The notes under the pieces: generated by a model
The model's input: only the letters and a program-made list of their open reading frames with translations
Database searches by the model: none
Told to the model about the DNA's origin: nothing
Assembly: GCF_029784135.1 (NCBI RefSeq)
Contig: NC_073746.1
Location: 35,569,378-35,633,377, forward strand
Length of the DNA stretch: 64,000 nucleotides
Source of the DNA: Toxorhynchites rutilus septentrionalis
Lineage: Eukaryota; Arthropoda; Insecta; Diptera; Culicidae
Direction: 5' to 3'
Shown: in pieces, positions 1-11,802 of the stretch
How the letters are laid out: each line of letters begins with the position of its first letter
How positions within the stretch are numbered: position 1 is the first letter of the stretch
Made by a program: the position numbers and the translations under genes

Positions 1-546
1 TTGCGCGTCACAGTTACACTATATCTGACCCGTAGTAAACAAGCTAAATCACTATATGCCCAGTGAAATTAAATTAAAGAATGTTTTTCTTCAAGGTGGG
101 TTTTCAAGTGTTGCATCTGCTATAACTTCGCGGAGCACAAATTCCCCGCGCAGCACCATTTGAAAACCCCTGCTCTAGATTGATTATTTAAAGTTCGAAC
201 TAATGAAACTTATACAATAAGAATAGATTTTCTACTCCATTTAGTGGGTTTTTTGTGTAGCTTCGCTATTTTAGGTCAATCACGGAGAGCAATTGCGAAG
301 TGTGCAGTCTACCTTCACAATGTTACATCCATTCAAACTTTAGATGTGTCTTCGTAAAACGATATTCATGTTAGTTAGGGCTAATATAGCTCATTATCCG
401 CTTTAATATGTGTAATTTAGATTGATCTTTCCTGGCTTTCTCCGGAAAGTACGCAGTCAATTCAACAGAAAGTTACAGAGAAATCTGAGAAAGTATCTCA
501 AACTATTTTATTTATTTTTTAAAACTATTATTGACAAACATTATTA
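1..546. other. Unassigned AT-rich DNA
   Basis: I see no gene, transposase similarity or clear terminal repeat here. Short open frames have no recognisable domains. It probably lies inside the large first intron of dachshund, whose splice donor is at 43037 on the minus strand. Confidence 0.4.
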
Positions 547-867
547 TGGCGGGTTTACATTAGGGAGATCTATAGCTATAGATGGATTTATTCACGTGAA
601 AATAGGTGTAAACGGGTGAGAATAAATATGATACACTTATTCGAGGTATATATAACTTGAATAAATTCAGCATATGTAAACGCTTGTGAATTTCTCACTG
701 GTGAGAAATCACTAAAGTTGGATGCAGTTCTACTTCAAGTGAATAAATTCACCGAAGATACGTATATATTCATTATAGAAGTTCACGCTAGTGTAAGCGG
801 TTGATGCGATTTCTATAAATCTCATCATATTTCTTCACATGAATATATCCCTAGTCTAAACCCACCC
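547..867. mobile_element. MITE with TTA target duplication (Harbinger-like)
   Basis: A 321-bp non-coding element. Its left end TGGCGGGTTTACATTAGGGA matches the reverse complement of its right end (GGGTGGGTTTAGACTAGGGA) at 16 of 20 positions. Both ends are flanked by the trinucleotide TTA (544-546 and 868-870), the target type of PIF/Harbinger-derived MITEs. Several internal palindromes occur, including one at 690-709 with two perfect 9-bp arms around TG. There is no coding capacity. The family assignment is inferred from target-site length only. Confidence 0.6.
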
Positions 868-2955
868 TTACACCCAACAATGAAGGGAAGATTCATTGTC
901 CTTGATTCTGATGTGAACACACTCCTTATTGCATCTGATTAAAGCCAGTGAAGATTTCATGCGAAATCACTTTTAGATGAAATGTATAAGAACTGATCAT
1001 TCTGTATGCAAGTCGCGAAGCTCTTCACGTTTTTGCAAAATCTTGAGTTTTTATTCACTATCAATACCATACTCACACACTCCGCCGTGGTAATTCATCT
1101 TTAGAGCGGCGCATTATTACGAGCAATGTTATTCAAATCACTGAATGAAATTTCTGCTCACTTCTGCTCAATACAACTTTTTGAACCCAACCGAACTCCA
1201 GCTCTTCAGGCGTCTACGGACGTTTAGGAACATGTTACAATTTATGTTATTATAACCGTTTGCCGCAATCCGAGCCACCGGCAGACGGTCGCGGTCGGCA
1301 CAGTGGAGGGTTTCCCCTTGTCCCGGGACGACCTTCTCCGGTACCCTTCAAACTTCAAACTTCTTTCGAGCGGGTCCTCGCGATACGACGAGACCCCAAC
1401 CACAACATGATAAAAAGAAATATCAACACTCTCGGCAGGCGCGCCGGGTCAAATGAGGCATTCCGCATTTCGCTTCACGGCTCGCTCCGATTGGGGTGGA
1501 TTGGATCGATCGATGCGCGATGGGTCGGGTATATGTTGTATATGGTTGGGGAGCTCGTGTGGAGCGTGGTGATGACGGCGGCAACAGCATAGGGTCCACC
1601 CCAACATCATAATGAAGTGCGTTTCGATATGCGCGAGTTCGACTCCTCTGTGGGAAGGACCGCAGAGACGGTGTGGAAGGATGCTTCTGGAGGGAGGGAG
1701 GAAGTTGGAGAAGAAAAAAAAGTGCTACATCGTGTACGTACTTCAATAAGAGCAGCACTTTTATTGAATTCAGCAAAGCAAAGCGAAAAAATTATGCTCA
1801 TGTACATCATCAGACAGAAATGTGCTGCACATATTCGCATACACACATTTGCTCACTTGCTTGTACTCACGGTCAGTTGCGGAGATCAAAAACACAATGT
1901 GCCTGTTAGCATTGCTGTACTTTTCACTACAAATTTTCCCCCCCCTTCCCGCGCTTCTCAGGAGCACAGGAAGAAGGGTTTCCGAGGGAACGCAAAAAAA
2001 ACTACGACAGAATAGAATCGACGCCCAGGTAGCGACGGAGATTTCAACGCGATGAGTGATTCTTCATGACTTCTGCTGACGTCGGCGGTCGATATAGTGG
2101 CGGCGGTGATGATGACCCTGGGATTCGCCCATATGAGTATGCATTAATCAACCAACTGCAACTATAGACGCTAGATCTCTATTTTATACTTTTTTGTTTT
2201 GTTTTTGCTTCAACCCTTTGATGAATTGGAAATGGAAAATCTAAAAGCTTACACTACTAGCGAGCGAGGAAACTAGCGAGACGCGGGCAATGTGTTTGTG
2301 TGTGTGTCTGTATTAAGTGCCTGTTTGGCTCCTTTTTTGTTCACGAGATTACATGACTTTTAATTGGTTCAATTATTGGCTTGGCGAAGTGAATGGTAGA
2401 TATCACAAAAAGGGAATCAAACTGTTGCGGATTTGCATTTTGTGTTAATCAGTGCTTCAACGCTCACTCGCCGGGGCCGGGCTTCGAACGTAGGGAATTG
2501 GAAATGGTTTCGGTTTCCGAACGATTCCACCCAACACAGTTGCTTATTATGTTTTAATTAATTGGTGGAGGTTTTTTCTCGTTTTTCCCATGGATAAAAT
2601 TGTACTGAGATACGGTTGCAGATACCATCATCGGTGCAAGTAAACAGAAACGAGTGTCGCACTGTAATTGGCACAGGTAAATAATCTCGCATCAGGAATT
2701 ATTACTTCATAAAACAATGTCACAATCGTCATGTTGGCAACCTTTCACACTTTCAAGATTTCAAATACATATTACGAGATTTCAAATACATGTTACGCAA
2801 AATCATTATCGTGATATATGACATACTATATACCATTAGATTGGAAATTTTTTTTGTATTGTAACACAAACAGTGAAAATAGTAAAACAAGTAAACAATT
2901 TAGCGAATAAAGTGGCCATGCTTTTCTAGATTTTACTTGCTGATTGCGCTGTGAG
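868..2955. other. Low-repeat DNA, locally GC-richer
   Basis: No recognised mobile element. About 1260-2130 is richer in GC than its surroundings and carries several short overlapping open frames on both strands, none with a known domain. This is the pattern of non-coding single-copy DNA. A short TG-rich run is present near 2291-2310, and a near-duplicate 'ATTACGAGATTTCAAATACAT'-like phrase occurs twice at about 2760-2795. Position inside the dac intron makes conserved regulatory sequence possible, but nothing here proves it. Confidence 0.35.
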
Positions 2956-2959
2956 GAAA

Positions 2960-3560
2960 GAGCAAAAAAACAAGTTTGAATGTTTGCAATTCGGGCGTCA
3001 GCCTCCATTGTATAGATACATAAACAGCTTGCGAATGGTACGAAAGAACTGGTTCGCCAAAAAAAAACGGTCGTTCGCCATACGAACTGATTTCGAGCGA
3101 GCTGTTCGGGAGATGAGATGCGATCGACTTACTCCACGAAGATTTATGCTTGAATGCCTACAATGGATGTCAGTGGGACAGCGTATCAAATATTGCACTC
3201 TTACGTTCATATATAAGATGATTAGCGGTATGACACCGAACTATTTACAAAACACGATAACGTATGAAAGAGATATGCACCGATATAACACAGGACAAGC
3301 AAGTGACCTCAGAACCATGAACTTTCCAATGTTCTCTCACTTTTTTATAAAGGATATCGCCTGTATAACACATTACCAAATGAAGCAAAGACAGCAACAA
3401 GCCTTCGAATATTCCGTTGTATTTGTAAGGAGTTTTTGAAGCATGATTTTGACCCTGCATATAATTAATGTTAGGATGTAAGATGACGAAGTTTTAACGG
3501 ATATTTGTATTTTCTTATCTTTAGACTATAATGATGATGGTTATTTTTTTCCCTTTACCT
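2960..3560 (+). mobile_element. 3' end of a Jockey/CR1-type LINE, 5'-truncated
   Basis: The frame ending at 3439 encodes about 130 residues that match the region after the reverse transcriptase domain in Jockey/CR1-group LINEs. The order is a block like LECLQWMSVGQRIKY, then FIYKMISGMTPNYL, then a D-HRYNTGQASDLR block (the HRYNTR-type signature), then an FFIKDIACITHY block where related elements read 'SLFYKGLQLFNQLP'. The catalytic reverse transcriptase and endonuclease are absent, so the copy is truncated at its 5' end and inert. Exact ends are not visible; the 3' untranslated region probably ends between 3500 and 3600. Confidence 0.65.
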
Positions 3561-3766
3561 GTAGACATCAACTTAAACAATACTTGTGGAATCTTCAATA
3601 GCTTGAGCCCGCGCGCGTTAGCAAACATAGACAACTTGAGATAACTCAATCGGAATACTTTTAAATTCATCTTCTCAACAGATAATTATATCAAGACTTT
3701 TCTGTGTTGTGGCAGATATCATTGCAGATTCAGGTTGACACGTTTATACCCCAGGTTGAATGTAGA

Positions 3767-4165
3767 GCCTGAAGTATCGGCTGGAATTAGGCTTTGGTTT
3801 GCTCAGCTGTCTGGTCTCGAAAACGATTAACAGACCGTTGTCGGGTATCCAGTGAAGCGGGAATTCCTTTGTAAATTCAAGGCTAATGCTGACATAGGTA
3901 TTGGGATATTCAATTCCTGATCGGTCAAGGATTTTTTCGGGTTGGAAATTTTCTTGACATGCCTTGGGATATGTAAAGTAATGCGCCTGAAGTATCGGCT
4001 AGAATTAGGCTTGGGTTCGCTCAGCTACTAGAACTCGGAAACGATCGCAATTGCAGGCCGTGGCCGGGGATCTGATAAAGCGGGATTTCCCTTGTAAATT
4101 CATGGCTAATACTGACATAGGCATTCCCGATCGGTCTAGGGTCTTCCCGGGTTGGAAATTTTCTC
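3767..4165. repeat. Two tandem copies of a ~220-bp dispersed repeat
   Basis: Unit 1 starts about 3767 and unit 2 about 3988. Both begin with GCCTGAAGTATCGGCT and both contain, in order, GGAATTAGGCTT-like, CTCAGCT, AACGAT, AAGCGGGA, 'CTTGTAAATTCA' and GGTTGGAAATTTTCT blocks. They differ by many substitutions, so the duplication is old. A fragment of the same unit (TTCCCGGGTTGGAAATTTTC followed by TTGACATGCCTT) recurs at about 5584x, namely 55845-55898, so the unit is dispersed. No coding capacity. Confidence 0.7.
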
Positions 4166-4174
4166 GATGTTTTC

Positions 4175-4450
4175 TTTTCAATTTAATGTGGTCACTGGTT
4201 AGTATGATGTAATAAAAAAATACAGTAACTCAATTATTATCAATAAGATAACCCCGGAGGCGATCTGGCGTAGTGGTAACATCCGTACCTCACACGCAGA
4301 GATCACGAGTTCAATTCTTACTCCCGACATTCTTCCAAAAATGGATGTAAAAGTAACGAACCAGCCGTAATGTGTTGAAAGTCACCATAAAAGAGACAAA
4401 TAAAAATAACCCGTCCTGCTCAAACCTTTGTAGGGGAATGAGGTGGGACC
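4175..4450 (+). repeat. Dispersed repeat interrupted by a SINE
   Basis: The flanks 4175-4254 and 4406-4440 together match one continuous stretch at about 12885-12975, which lacks the SINE. The left part reads ACTGGTTAGT...AATACAGTAA...CAATAAGATAAC. The right part reads CCGTCCTGCTCAAACCTTTG followed by TAGGGGAATGAGGTGG. The right part also recurs at 56185-56222. The comparison gives an empty site for the insertion at 4255-4405. Confidence 0.7.
4255..4405 (+). mobile_element. tRNA-derived SINE, family 2, copy A
   Basis: The head has RNA polymerase III-like internal promoter boxes: a degenerate A box (TGGCGTAGTGGTAACATCC) and a B-box-like GAGTTCAATTC about 40 bp downstream. An ATAACCC heptamer flanks the copy (4248-4254 and 4406-4412), consistent with a short target duplication. 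A second copy of the family lies at about 46409-46565. There is no coding capacity, and mobilisation would depend on a LINE. Confidence 0.7.
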
Positions 4451-5066
4451 ATCATCATCGCCAACGAATGAAGTTATTCACGAATAAAACGCATGTAACG
4501 CGCTCCTTATTTTGCTAATGTGTACTCAGTTTTGAATTCAAATTGAGGATTAGTTTCATCATTGCAATTAAATTAGATTTTCTCTTTTAATTTGTTTTAT
4601 TAAAGCTTTAATTTAATGCTTTTGTGAAATATTTATATACTTTCTGTTTATCACTATTAAAACTGGAGGAAGCTGAGAAAATTCATGAATTGGTGTCCGT
4701 TCCTCGCGATTTAACTTAAGAACGGAGCAACAGATTTGAACAGTCAGTATCAGGATTGAAGTGTCTGCGTCAAGTGTATATGTCAAAAAAGAAATTATAT
4801 ACTGCGAATATAGATCGAGCACGGAGAAAGTGAGTGTTCGAAATTATATAAATCAGACAGCTGATGGGAAATAAAATTGAAAAAAAATATTCAAATTTGC
4901 TCATAGCAAGCACATATCAGAATCGAAGGAGAGGAGTTATCTTCAAAGATGGCGACACTTTATTATCCCCAAAAAAGATGGAAGATGATTGAAAAGGTTA
5001 AAAATTAAGGTAAATTGTATTTGATTGGTTATTGTCTTATCATATGCTCAATGCAGGTCTCTAACA
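4451..5066. other. Unassigned AT-rich DNA
   Basis: I see no gene or identifiable element between the SINE-containing repeat and the hAT element. Only short domain-free open frames occur. Confidence 0.4.
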
Positions 5067-6147
5067 TGAAGGATTAGGGATTGCATTACCGTGCCAAAAT
5101 TTCTATAACCGGCTATTCGGTAATGAAAATTTCATTACAGATAAAACCGGTAAATTTCCGATAAAAATACACTTTGCAAGTTTTTGCTGATTAGAGTAAC
5201 GCTTAAGGACACAGAGAATGTTAATTTTGTCGTCTTCTAATCAAGATAGGATCTCATTAATGAGGATTCCAGAAGAGGAAAACCCCCATTCAGAGTCCAA
5301 TTATGTTGGGTAGAAGAGTATCGAATACCATTGTCATTTGCCTCTGATGCCCTCTGTACGAAAACTGAAAACGAGGGTTTTCATCAATACGTTTATAGAC
5401 GTTGAGTTTGGGCTAGACATTCATACCTTTGATTGTTGCTACCGTCGTTCAAGTTTGATGCCCCTGCTCAACTGTTCCGCAAGTTTCGTATAATCCAGTG
5501 GTTTTTTTCTTCTGTTGTCCAGCTACTGAATCAATATCATCATCGTGAAATTTGATCAAGTCAAAAACAATTTCAAATGGCTGCTTGAACAATACAGTCC
5601 GTGACGTTTGATAGAAGACGCCAAAGTCATCATCAATTGTGTCACGACCACGGACAGAATGATTATTCATATACGGGAAAAATCTGCATATACGAAACGT
5701 CTTTCTGCAATGCTTCCAAGCAGCTTCGAGCAGCTGCTTCGAAATTACTGATGGTTGTTCCGATAGCTGTTCTAGCATAAATTGCATTCTGACGTCAGCT
5801 TCATGAAGGGTGTATTTCCCCCGCAATAGCAGTTCAACGGCGACCAGAACTGGTTCGAGAGCGTCAACCAATTCCTTTATCGCTGTCAGTTCTTCATCGC
5901 TGAAGCTAATCTTGTGTTTCATTTTCAAATCTAGTAGTGATTTTTGAACAGAAGTTCGGAAGTCGTAGAATCGGCGCAATACTGCCAATTGTGTTTCTTC
6001 GATCTTGTTTGATATACGGAGTAAAACAAATTACCGAAATTTCCGGCTATTGATTGTAAAATTACCGGTATTTCGGTAACGGAAAATGATCCGGTATTAT
6101 CGGAAAACCGGTAACGGTAAAGCCGGTTAACAATCCCTATGTAGGAT
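5067..6147 (-). mobile_element. hAT-family DNA transposon relic, copy 1
   Basis: Element 5075-6139 is bounded by inverted TAGGGATTG / CAATCCCTA ends and flanked by TGAAGGAT (5067-5074) and TGTAGGAT (6140-6147), an 8-bp target duplication with one mismatch, as expected for hAT transposons. The subterminal regions are full of ACCGG/CCGGT motifs (5095-5165 and 6040-6125), typical of hAT subterminal transposase-binding repeats. At 1065 bp it is far shorter than an autonomous hAT element. A second, more decayed copy of the same family lies at 57062-58006 in the opposite orientation. Confidence 0.85.
5449..5988 (-). pseudogene. hAT transposase fragment
   Basis: An open frame of about 179 codons resembles the central part of hAT/ZBED-type transposases. 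The clearest block is the segment around residues 25-60 (ISFSDEELTAIKELVDALEP, then VAVELLLRGKYTLHEADV), which corresponds to the helical region before the RNase H-like insertion domain. The BED zinc finger, the catalytic DDE residues and the C-terminal hATC dimerisation domain are not encoded. Hence the fragment cannot transpose. It lies within the inverted ends of the 5075-6139 element, so the element is an internally deleted derivative. The frame remains open by chance or because decay is recent. Confidence 0.7.
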
Positions 6148-7655
<1,508 letters not shown>

Positions 7656-7660
7656 TAACA

Positions 7661-8454
7661 TTATGTATGAAATACAACATCATTCAAATGTCCACCTAGG
7701 GCATCCTCGCACACCTTGATCCGGAACAGGTAATTTTCGATGACTTTTCGGCACATATATATCTCGGTCATAACTTCACGAATGTTGTCTTTCAAATGTT
7801 CAAGAGTTTGCGGAGAGTTGGCATAGACACGGTCTTTCGCATAACCCCACAAAAAAAGGGTAGCGGGTTCAAATCGCATGATCTGGACGGCCAATTGGCA
7901 TCACCAAAACGCGAAACTATGCGTCCCTTAAATTTCGTTCGCAATATGGCCATGTTCGGTCGTGTTGTGTGGCACGTGGCGCCGTCCTGCTGAAACCACA
8001 TGTCATCCGTATCCATATCTTCAATTTGTGGCAAAAAAAAATAGGTTAACATGCGGCCATAGCGCACACCATTCACAGTTACCGTCTCGCCGTCCTCATT
8101 TTCAAAGAAATACGGCCCAATGACTCCACCAGACCATAATGCGCACCAAACAGTGACTTTTATGCACTACATTAGCACTACATTAGTTTATGCACTACAT
8201 TAGCGATTGTGTGCTCTGTAAGCCGTCCATGACGACCAAAATCCGTCCGTAATGCTCCAAAAACATTTGTCGGTTTTTCATCATTTTTATAGTATAATTT
8301 AACATAAAAAAAACACGTTGTGCGATGCTAAAACGATCCATATTGTAAAATGGCAGACATTCAACTAACGATATAACGCTTTGGTTGACAGCTATGTCAA
8401 ACGGTTGTCAGCGCAGGGCTGTATACTTTCGGAAGCCCGAAATGGAAAACCCTG
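7661..8454 (-). mobile_element. Tc1/mariner superfamily DD41D-type element relic
   Basis: Read on the minus strand, the 5' end is a terminal repeat CAGGGTTTTCCATTTCGGGC ending at 8454, beside a TA. An ATG follows at about 8340, with a short N-terminal segment (MDRFSIAQRVFF). After a large deletion, a block KVTVWCALWSGGVIGPYFF (about 8100-8160) and then the catalytic block WFQQDGATCHT lead to the SCDLNPL segment. The spacing from QQD to the expected third aspartate is 41 residues (DD41D, the rosa/VISITOR type). The third aspartate region is damaged by a frameshift near 7855. The other terminal repeat is not visible, so the 3' end is lost or diverged. The copy cannot be active. Confidence 0.75.
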
Positions 8455-8455
8455 T

Positions 8456-8960
8456 ATAAATGGATTGATGGTGACCCTTGGATGCTAAAGTACAGTTGTT
8501 TTTTGTAGTAAAATACAATATGTTTCAATTCAGAGAGCAACGACAGCTCTGAAACAATAGCCATCTGTCAAAAATCTCTTGATCGATCGGTCAGGTATCG
8601 GATGGTTGTTGTAGATTTAGGTATCTATCAAGAGTCACTGTAAGTCACTGTAGATATGATAATAATAAATGGACTGTATGGATACCTAGAGGATGAATAA
8701 AATGGCTCTGCAGTTGTTTGAAAATTAGCAGTCGTGACCGGCAGCAAATATAAAGTGACCGAAAAGAAATAGCATTATTTTGTTTCTGCATAATCATCAG
8801 AATTCAACAAAGAAAAGTGTGACATTGTTTAGCAACATGAATCAAGCCGTGATCTCCAGGATTTACAAGGATTGTAAATGCAGTGCTGGTATTTCTGTAT
8901 TATTTAATACGTCACACAGCAAGTGATTTCACTACTCTGTTGAGCGTTCTAGCGCTCTAT
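8456..8960. other. Unassigned DNA
   Basis: I see no gene or defined mobile element between the DD41D relic and the duplicated 56-bp repeat. Confidence 0.35.
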
Positions 8961-8962
8961 GT

Positions 8963-9256
8963 TGATGTTAGTCTAGATCAATTTTCGGAAAACTAAGTAT
9001 ACCAAGTTGATTAATTAGGTAAGGTCTTCAAGCCCACAAAGATTCATTGTGGGATTTCAAAAAAATATTTTTTCAGTATTTTGTTCTGAAAATTCAATTA
9101 TTTTCCATAACTCTTCCATAGATCACTTTTTTTGTAGGACTTACTATTTTCGAGTAAAACATTTTTATAAAAAAATGATCAAAAATATTTAGTCCTTTCA
9201 ATATGTTAGTCTAGATAAATTTTCGGAAAACTAAGTATGCCAAGTTGCTTAAATAG
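8963..9256. repeat. Direct-repeat pair flanking an AT-rich segment
   Basis: About 56 bp at 8963-9018 is repeated in the same orientation at 9201-9256. Both copies start GTTAGTCTAGAT, continue AATTTTCGGAAAACTAAGTA and end with CCAAGTTG; only a few bases differ. The approximately 180 bp between them is AT-rich and contains poly-T and poly-A runs but no coding sequence. It could be a very small LTR-like element, a segmental duplication or a satellite-like pair. I favour a duplicated repeat end. Confidence 0.6.
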
Positions 9257-9309
9257 GAGTTCTGAGGAGGTCATGCCAATCCCAGTTGCCAATCCTAGTT
9301 GGTGCGAAA

Positions 9310-9450
9310 TCCGTCTATAGAATCCGGTAGATGGGGCTCTGACTTATCTTCCACATTGTCAAATACAGCTTGGAATGTGTTTGCAGCTAAGTTATGATGT
9401 AGAGAAATCGATGATATCACTTACACCCCTTTCATTTTGAGCCCCTCAAA
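9310..9450 (-). repeat. MITE family B, inverted copy
   Basis: This reads in reverse the repeat seen at 15808-15960. Shared landmarks are TATAGAATCCG, CTGACTTATC, ATTGTCAAATACAGCT, TTTGCAGCTAAGTTATG, CACTTACACCCCTTTCATT and GAGCCCCTCA. It is non-coding, with no autonomous partner in the window. Confidence 0.65.
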
Positions 9451-10793
9451 TGTAAAGTGAATTTTTTTCAAACAGTATTATAAGCTCTGATGAACTTTAG
9501 TGCCTTTACCATTCGCTCTAACCGCATTGCAGTTCTCATTGAGAGTAATCTAATCTGTAGTAGAAATTCTACAACAAAAATAATTTCGATTGAAATCATA
9601 AAATCGATCCAGCTTGTCGGAATTCGCAGTCAAACCTCTGCGAAGTGTACGGACTCAAGCTGCCACTTCTTGCAGCCGCAACCAAACCTGGTACCTCAGT
9701 TATTATTTATTATTGATTGTGCTGCTGCAACTCCTGCAACGCATATTTTATTATGGTGTTGTGTTTTCAAACACCCATATATAATATTCCAATTTTCAGC
9801 ATCGGCTATTCGGACATGCTGCTACTACTGCTACTGTTCTGGATCTATTTTTTGTTTCCTCTGATGGCCCGCAGACGAGACCCAGAGTGAGAGACCGAGT
9901 CGACCGAGAAAATGATTGAGAACGAGCATTAATTCCTCGTCGCGCGCTCACCGCTGGCTCACCGGCTATTATTAATATTGATATTATTATTATTAAAGCA
10001 ACAACACCGAGTGCGACCGTTGTGAGAGCCGCTTTGGGGATGGCGAATGCCTGTTTGTTCATCATTATTATTTCGCGCAGTATAATGATGTTGTGTGCAT
10101 ATATTCGTATGAACCTATGAATCACTCGAACAAAAGGCCTGTTCGCGAAAATATAAAACAAATTACATTGGATGCACATGTTTTCGTTAATCGCACACGC
10201 AGGCGTGATTGGCGGAGATCAACGGGGGCTGTGTGTATCGATCGGCTGAATCAACCCAACAACACAATGATGGTTACGGAGATTCAACAATCCATCGCGT
10301 CCATCGCCCGGAGAGAGGATGCCATGGCAGCAGCAGCAGCAGCAACAGCAGCAGTCACTGTTTAGTAGTCACAGTGGATTGTTCTATTTCCCTTGGAGCG
10401 ATACATCGAACGCAACGTGCAAACCACGGGTAGAACTAAGTGTGGCAAGAGATAAGACTTGTGCAAAATTACATTCCCCCGTGTGCCCGCTTCTTGGGTA
10501 AGTAACCCCTTCCTGCAAGCTATCGGTGGCAGTAACTGACTGACTGACTGACAGAATGGAGAGCTTCCGATCAGAGATGCCAGATATTTCGTAGTGTAAA
10601 TCCGTTGTTTTAGAATATGTAGATTTCCACGTATTTTTTCAATTTTTGGAATAAATACGTACTTCGTAAGAACCTCATTGTACAACTTTCGAATAGGTTT
10701 TTGATCACTAGATTCTTCTTCAATGTCTTGTTTGACTCGAAGACGGATCTTCCAGATCCGACCACTAGGACCGCTCCAGCAAAATAAGCGGTG
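9451..10793. other. Low-repeat DNA with short CAG tract
   Basis: No recognised element. A CAG/CAA-rich tract is present at 10324-10354, and a TGAC tetranucleotide run at about 10534-10551. Parts of 9640-10500 are GC-richer than neighbouring DNA. Open frames overlap on both strands without known domains, so I do not call a gene. Confidence 0.35.
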
Positions 10794-10853
10794 CAGGAAC
10801 TAAAGCTTGAATCATTTAATATCTGGATTAAATGATTCGAGCTTTAGTTCCTG
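10794..10853. repeat. Near-perfect 27-bp hairpin
   Basis: The arms 10794-10820 and 10827-10853 are inverted copies of each other with one mismatch, separated by the 6-nt loop ATCTGG. Either strand's transcript would form a 27-bp stem. The loop is unusually short for an animal pre-miRNA. It may be a snap-back end of a mobile element or a fossil replication/repair palindrome. Confidence 0.85.
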
Positions 10854-10965
10854 TTTCGTCTGTCATTTGCCCCGTATGTATCTTCAAAAGCTCTATTATA
10901 TGGTTCCTTCATAGTCCTATTGTTATAAGTAGAAACAATAGTAGAACTAATTACTAATGATATTG

Positions 10966-11206
10966 GGTGTACAATCTTGTTCTGTCTTGTTGACACAAGA
11001 GATGACATGATCAAAAATAGAAACGTTGCTTACACTTTCAAATATGATACGTATTTTTCAGTAGTTTACAAAAGAACAACACTGGCGCTTGAATAAAATT
11101 TTTAACGTTTTTCTTGTTCAAGCGCCAATGTTATTTTTTTTACCCGATACGTTTAAGTGCCACTGATGTCATCTGTCAGAAATTCTTTAAATCTTACTTG
11201 TACACC
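10966..11206. mobile_element. Fold-back MITE
   Basis: The outer ends are inverted (GGTGTACAA at 10966 and TTGTACACC at 11198-11206). Matching inverted blocks follow inward: GATGACATGAT against GATGTCATC, GATACGT in both arms, and a 16-bp near-perfect pair AACACTGGCGCTTGAA / TTCAAGCGCCAATGTT at about 11078-11132 around the centre. The whole segment can therefore fold on itself. It has no coding capacity. No clear target duplication is visible. Confidence 0.65.
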
Positions 11207-11802
11207 TAATAGAAACGTTGATTCAATTTTGTCGAAAATTAAATGAAATTCATATGAAATGATTTAATTTTTGGAAGGATTTCGAGTCTACGAATCAGAG
11301 ATGCCAATGTTCCTGAATTTTAAGGATCATCCAGATTTTGTGGCACTTACCCTGATATACAGACAAGTGACACTTTAACCTGGCTAGCTGAAAATACCCT
11401 ATAAAAAATAAATTTCCTGATTCCCACATATACAATAATATAAATGGTAATAAGTAAACTCAAAATTTTGCTGGTTGTGAACTTTGAATCGTAGAATGTT
11501 AAAAAAGAGTCGTTTACATATTTGAAATGCGAATATCAGAAGCAAGCAATTTGCAATCCCTGTCGGACGAATAGGTCATATCAAATTGAACTGCAGAAAA
11601 CCACATATAATGGATGGCCCCATGATTTCTTTGAAAAATCCTAGAACTAGTTGTTGTTGAATGTTGATGACACAGAAAAACTTGAGAGGATTGATAGCCA
11701 GGTTGGATCATTTGCATATCCGACATGAAGGATTGTGTATGAAGTTGAAAATAGACAAGAAAGAGATCACAGAAAACAGAACAAGCCCCAGAAGATAAGT
11801 CT
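11207..11802. other. Unassigned AT-rich DNA
   Basis: I see no gene or defined element between the fold-back MITE and the LINE insertion. Confidence 0.35.

Noticed and set aside
10319..10365. Short polyglutamine/polyalanine-like frames
   Set aside because: They come from one short CAG tract read in different frames, with no flanking coding signal.
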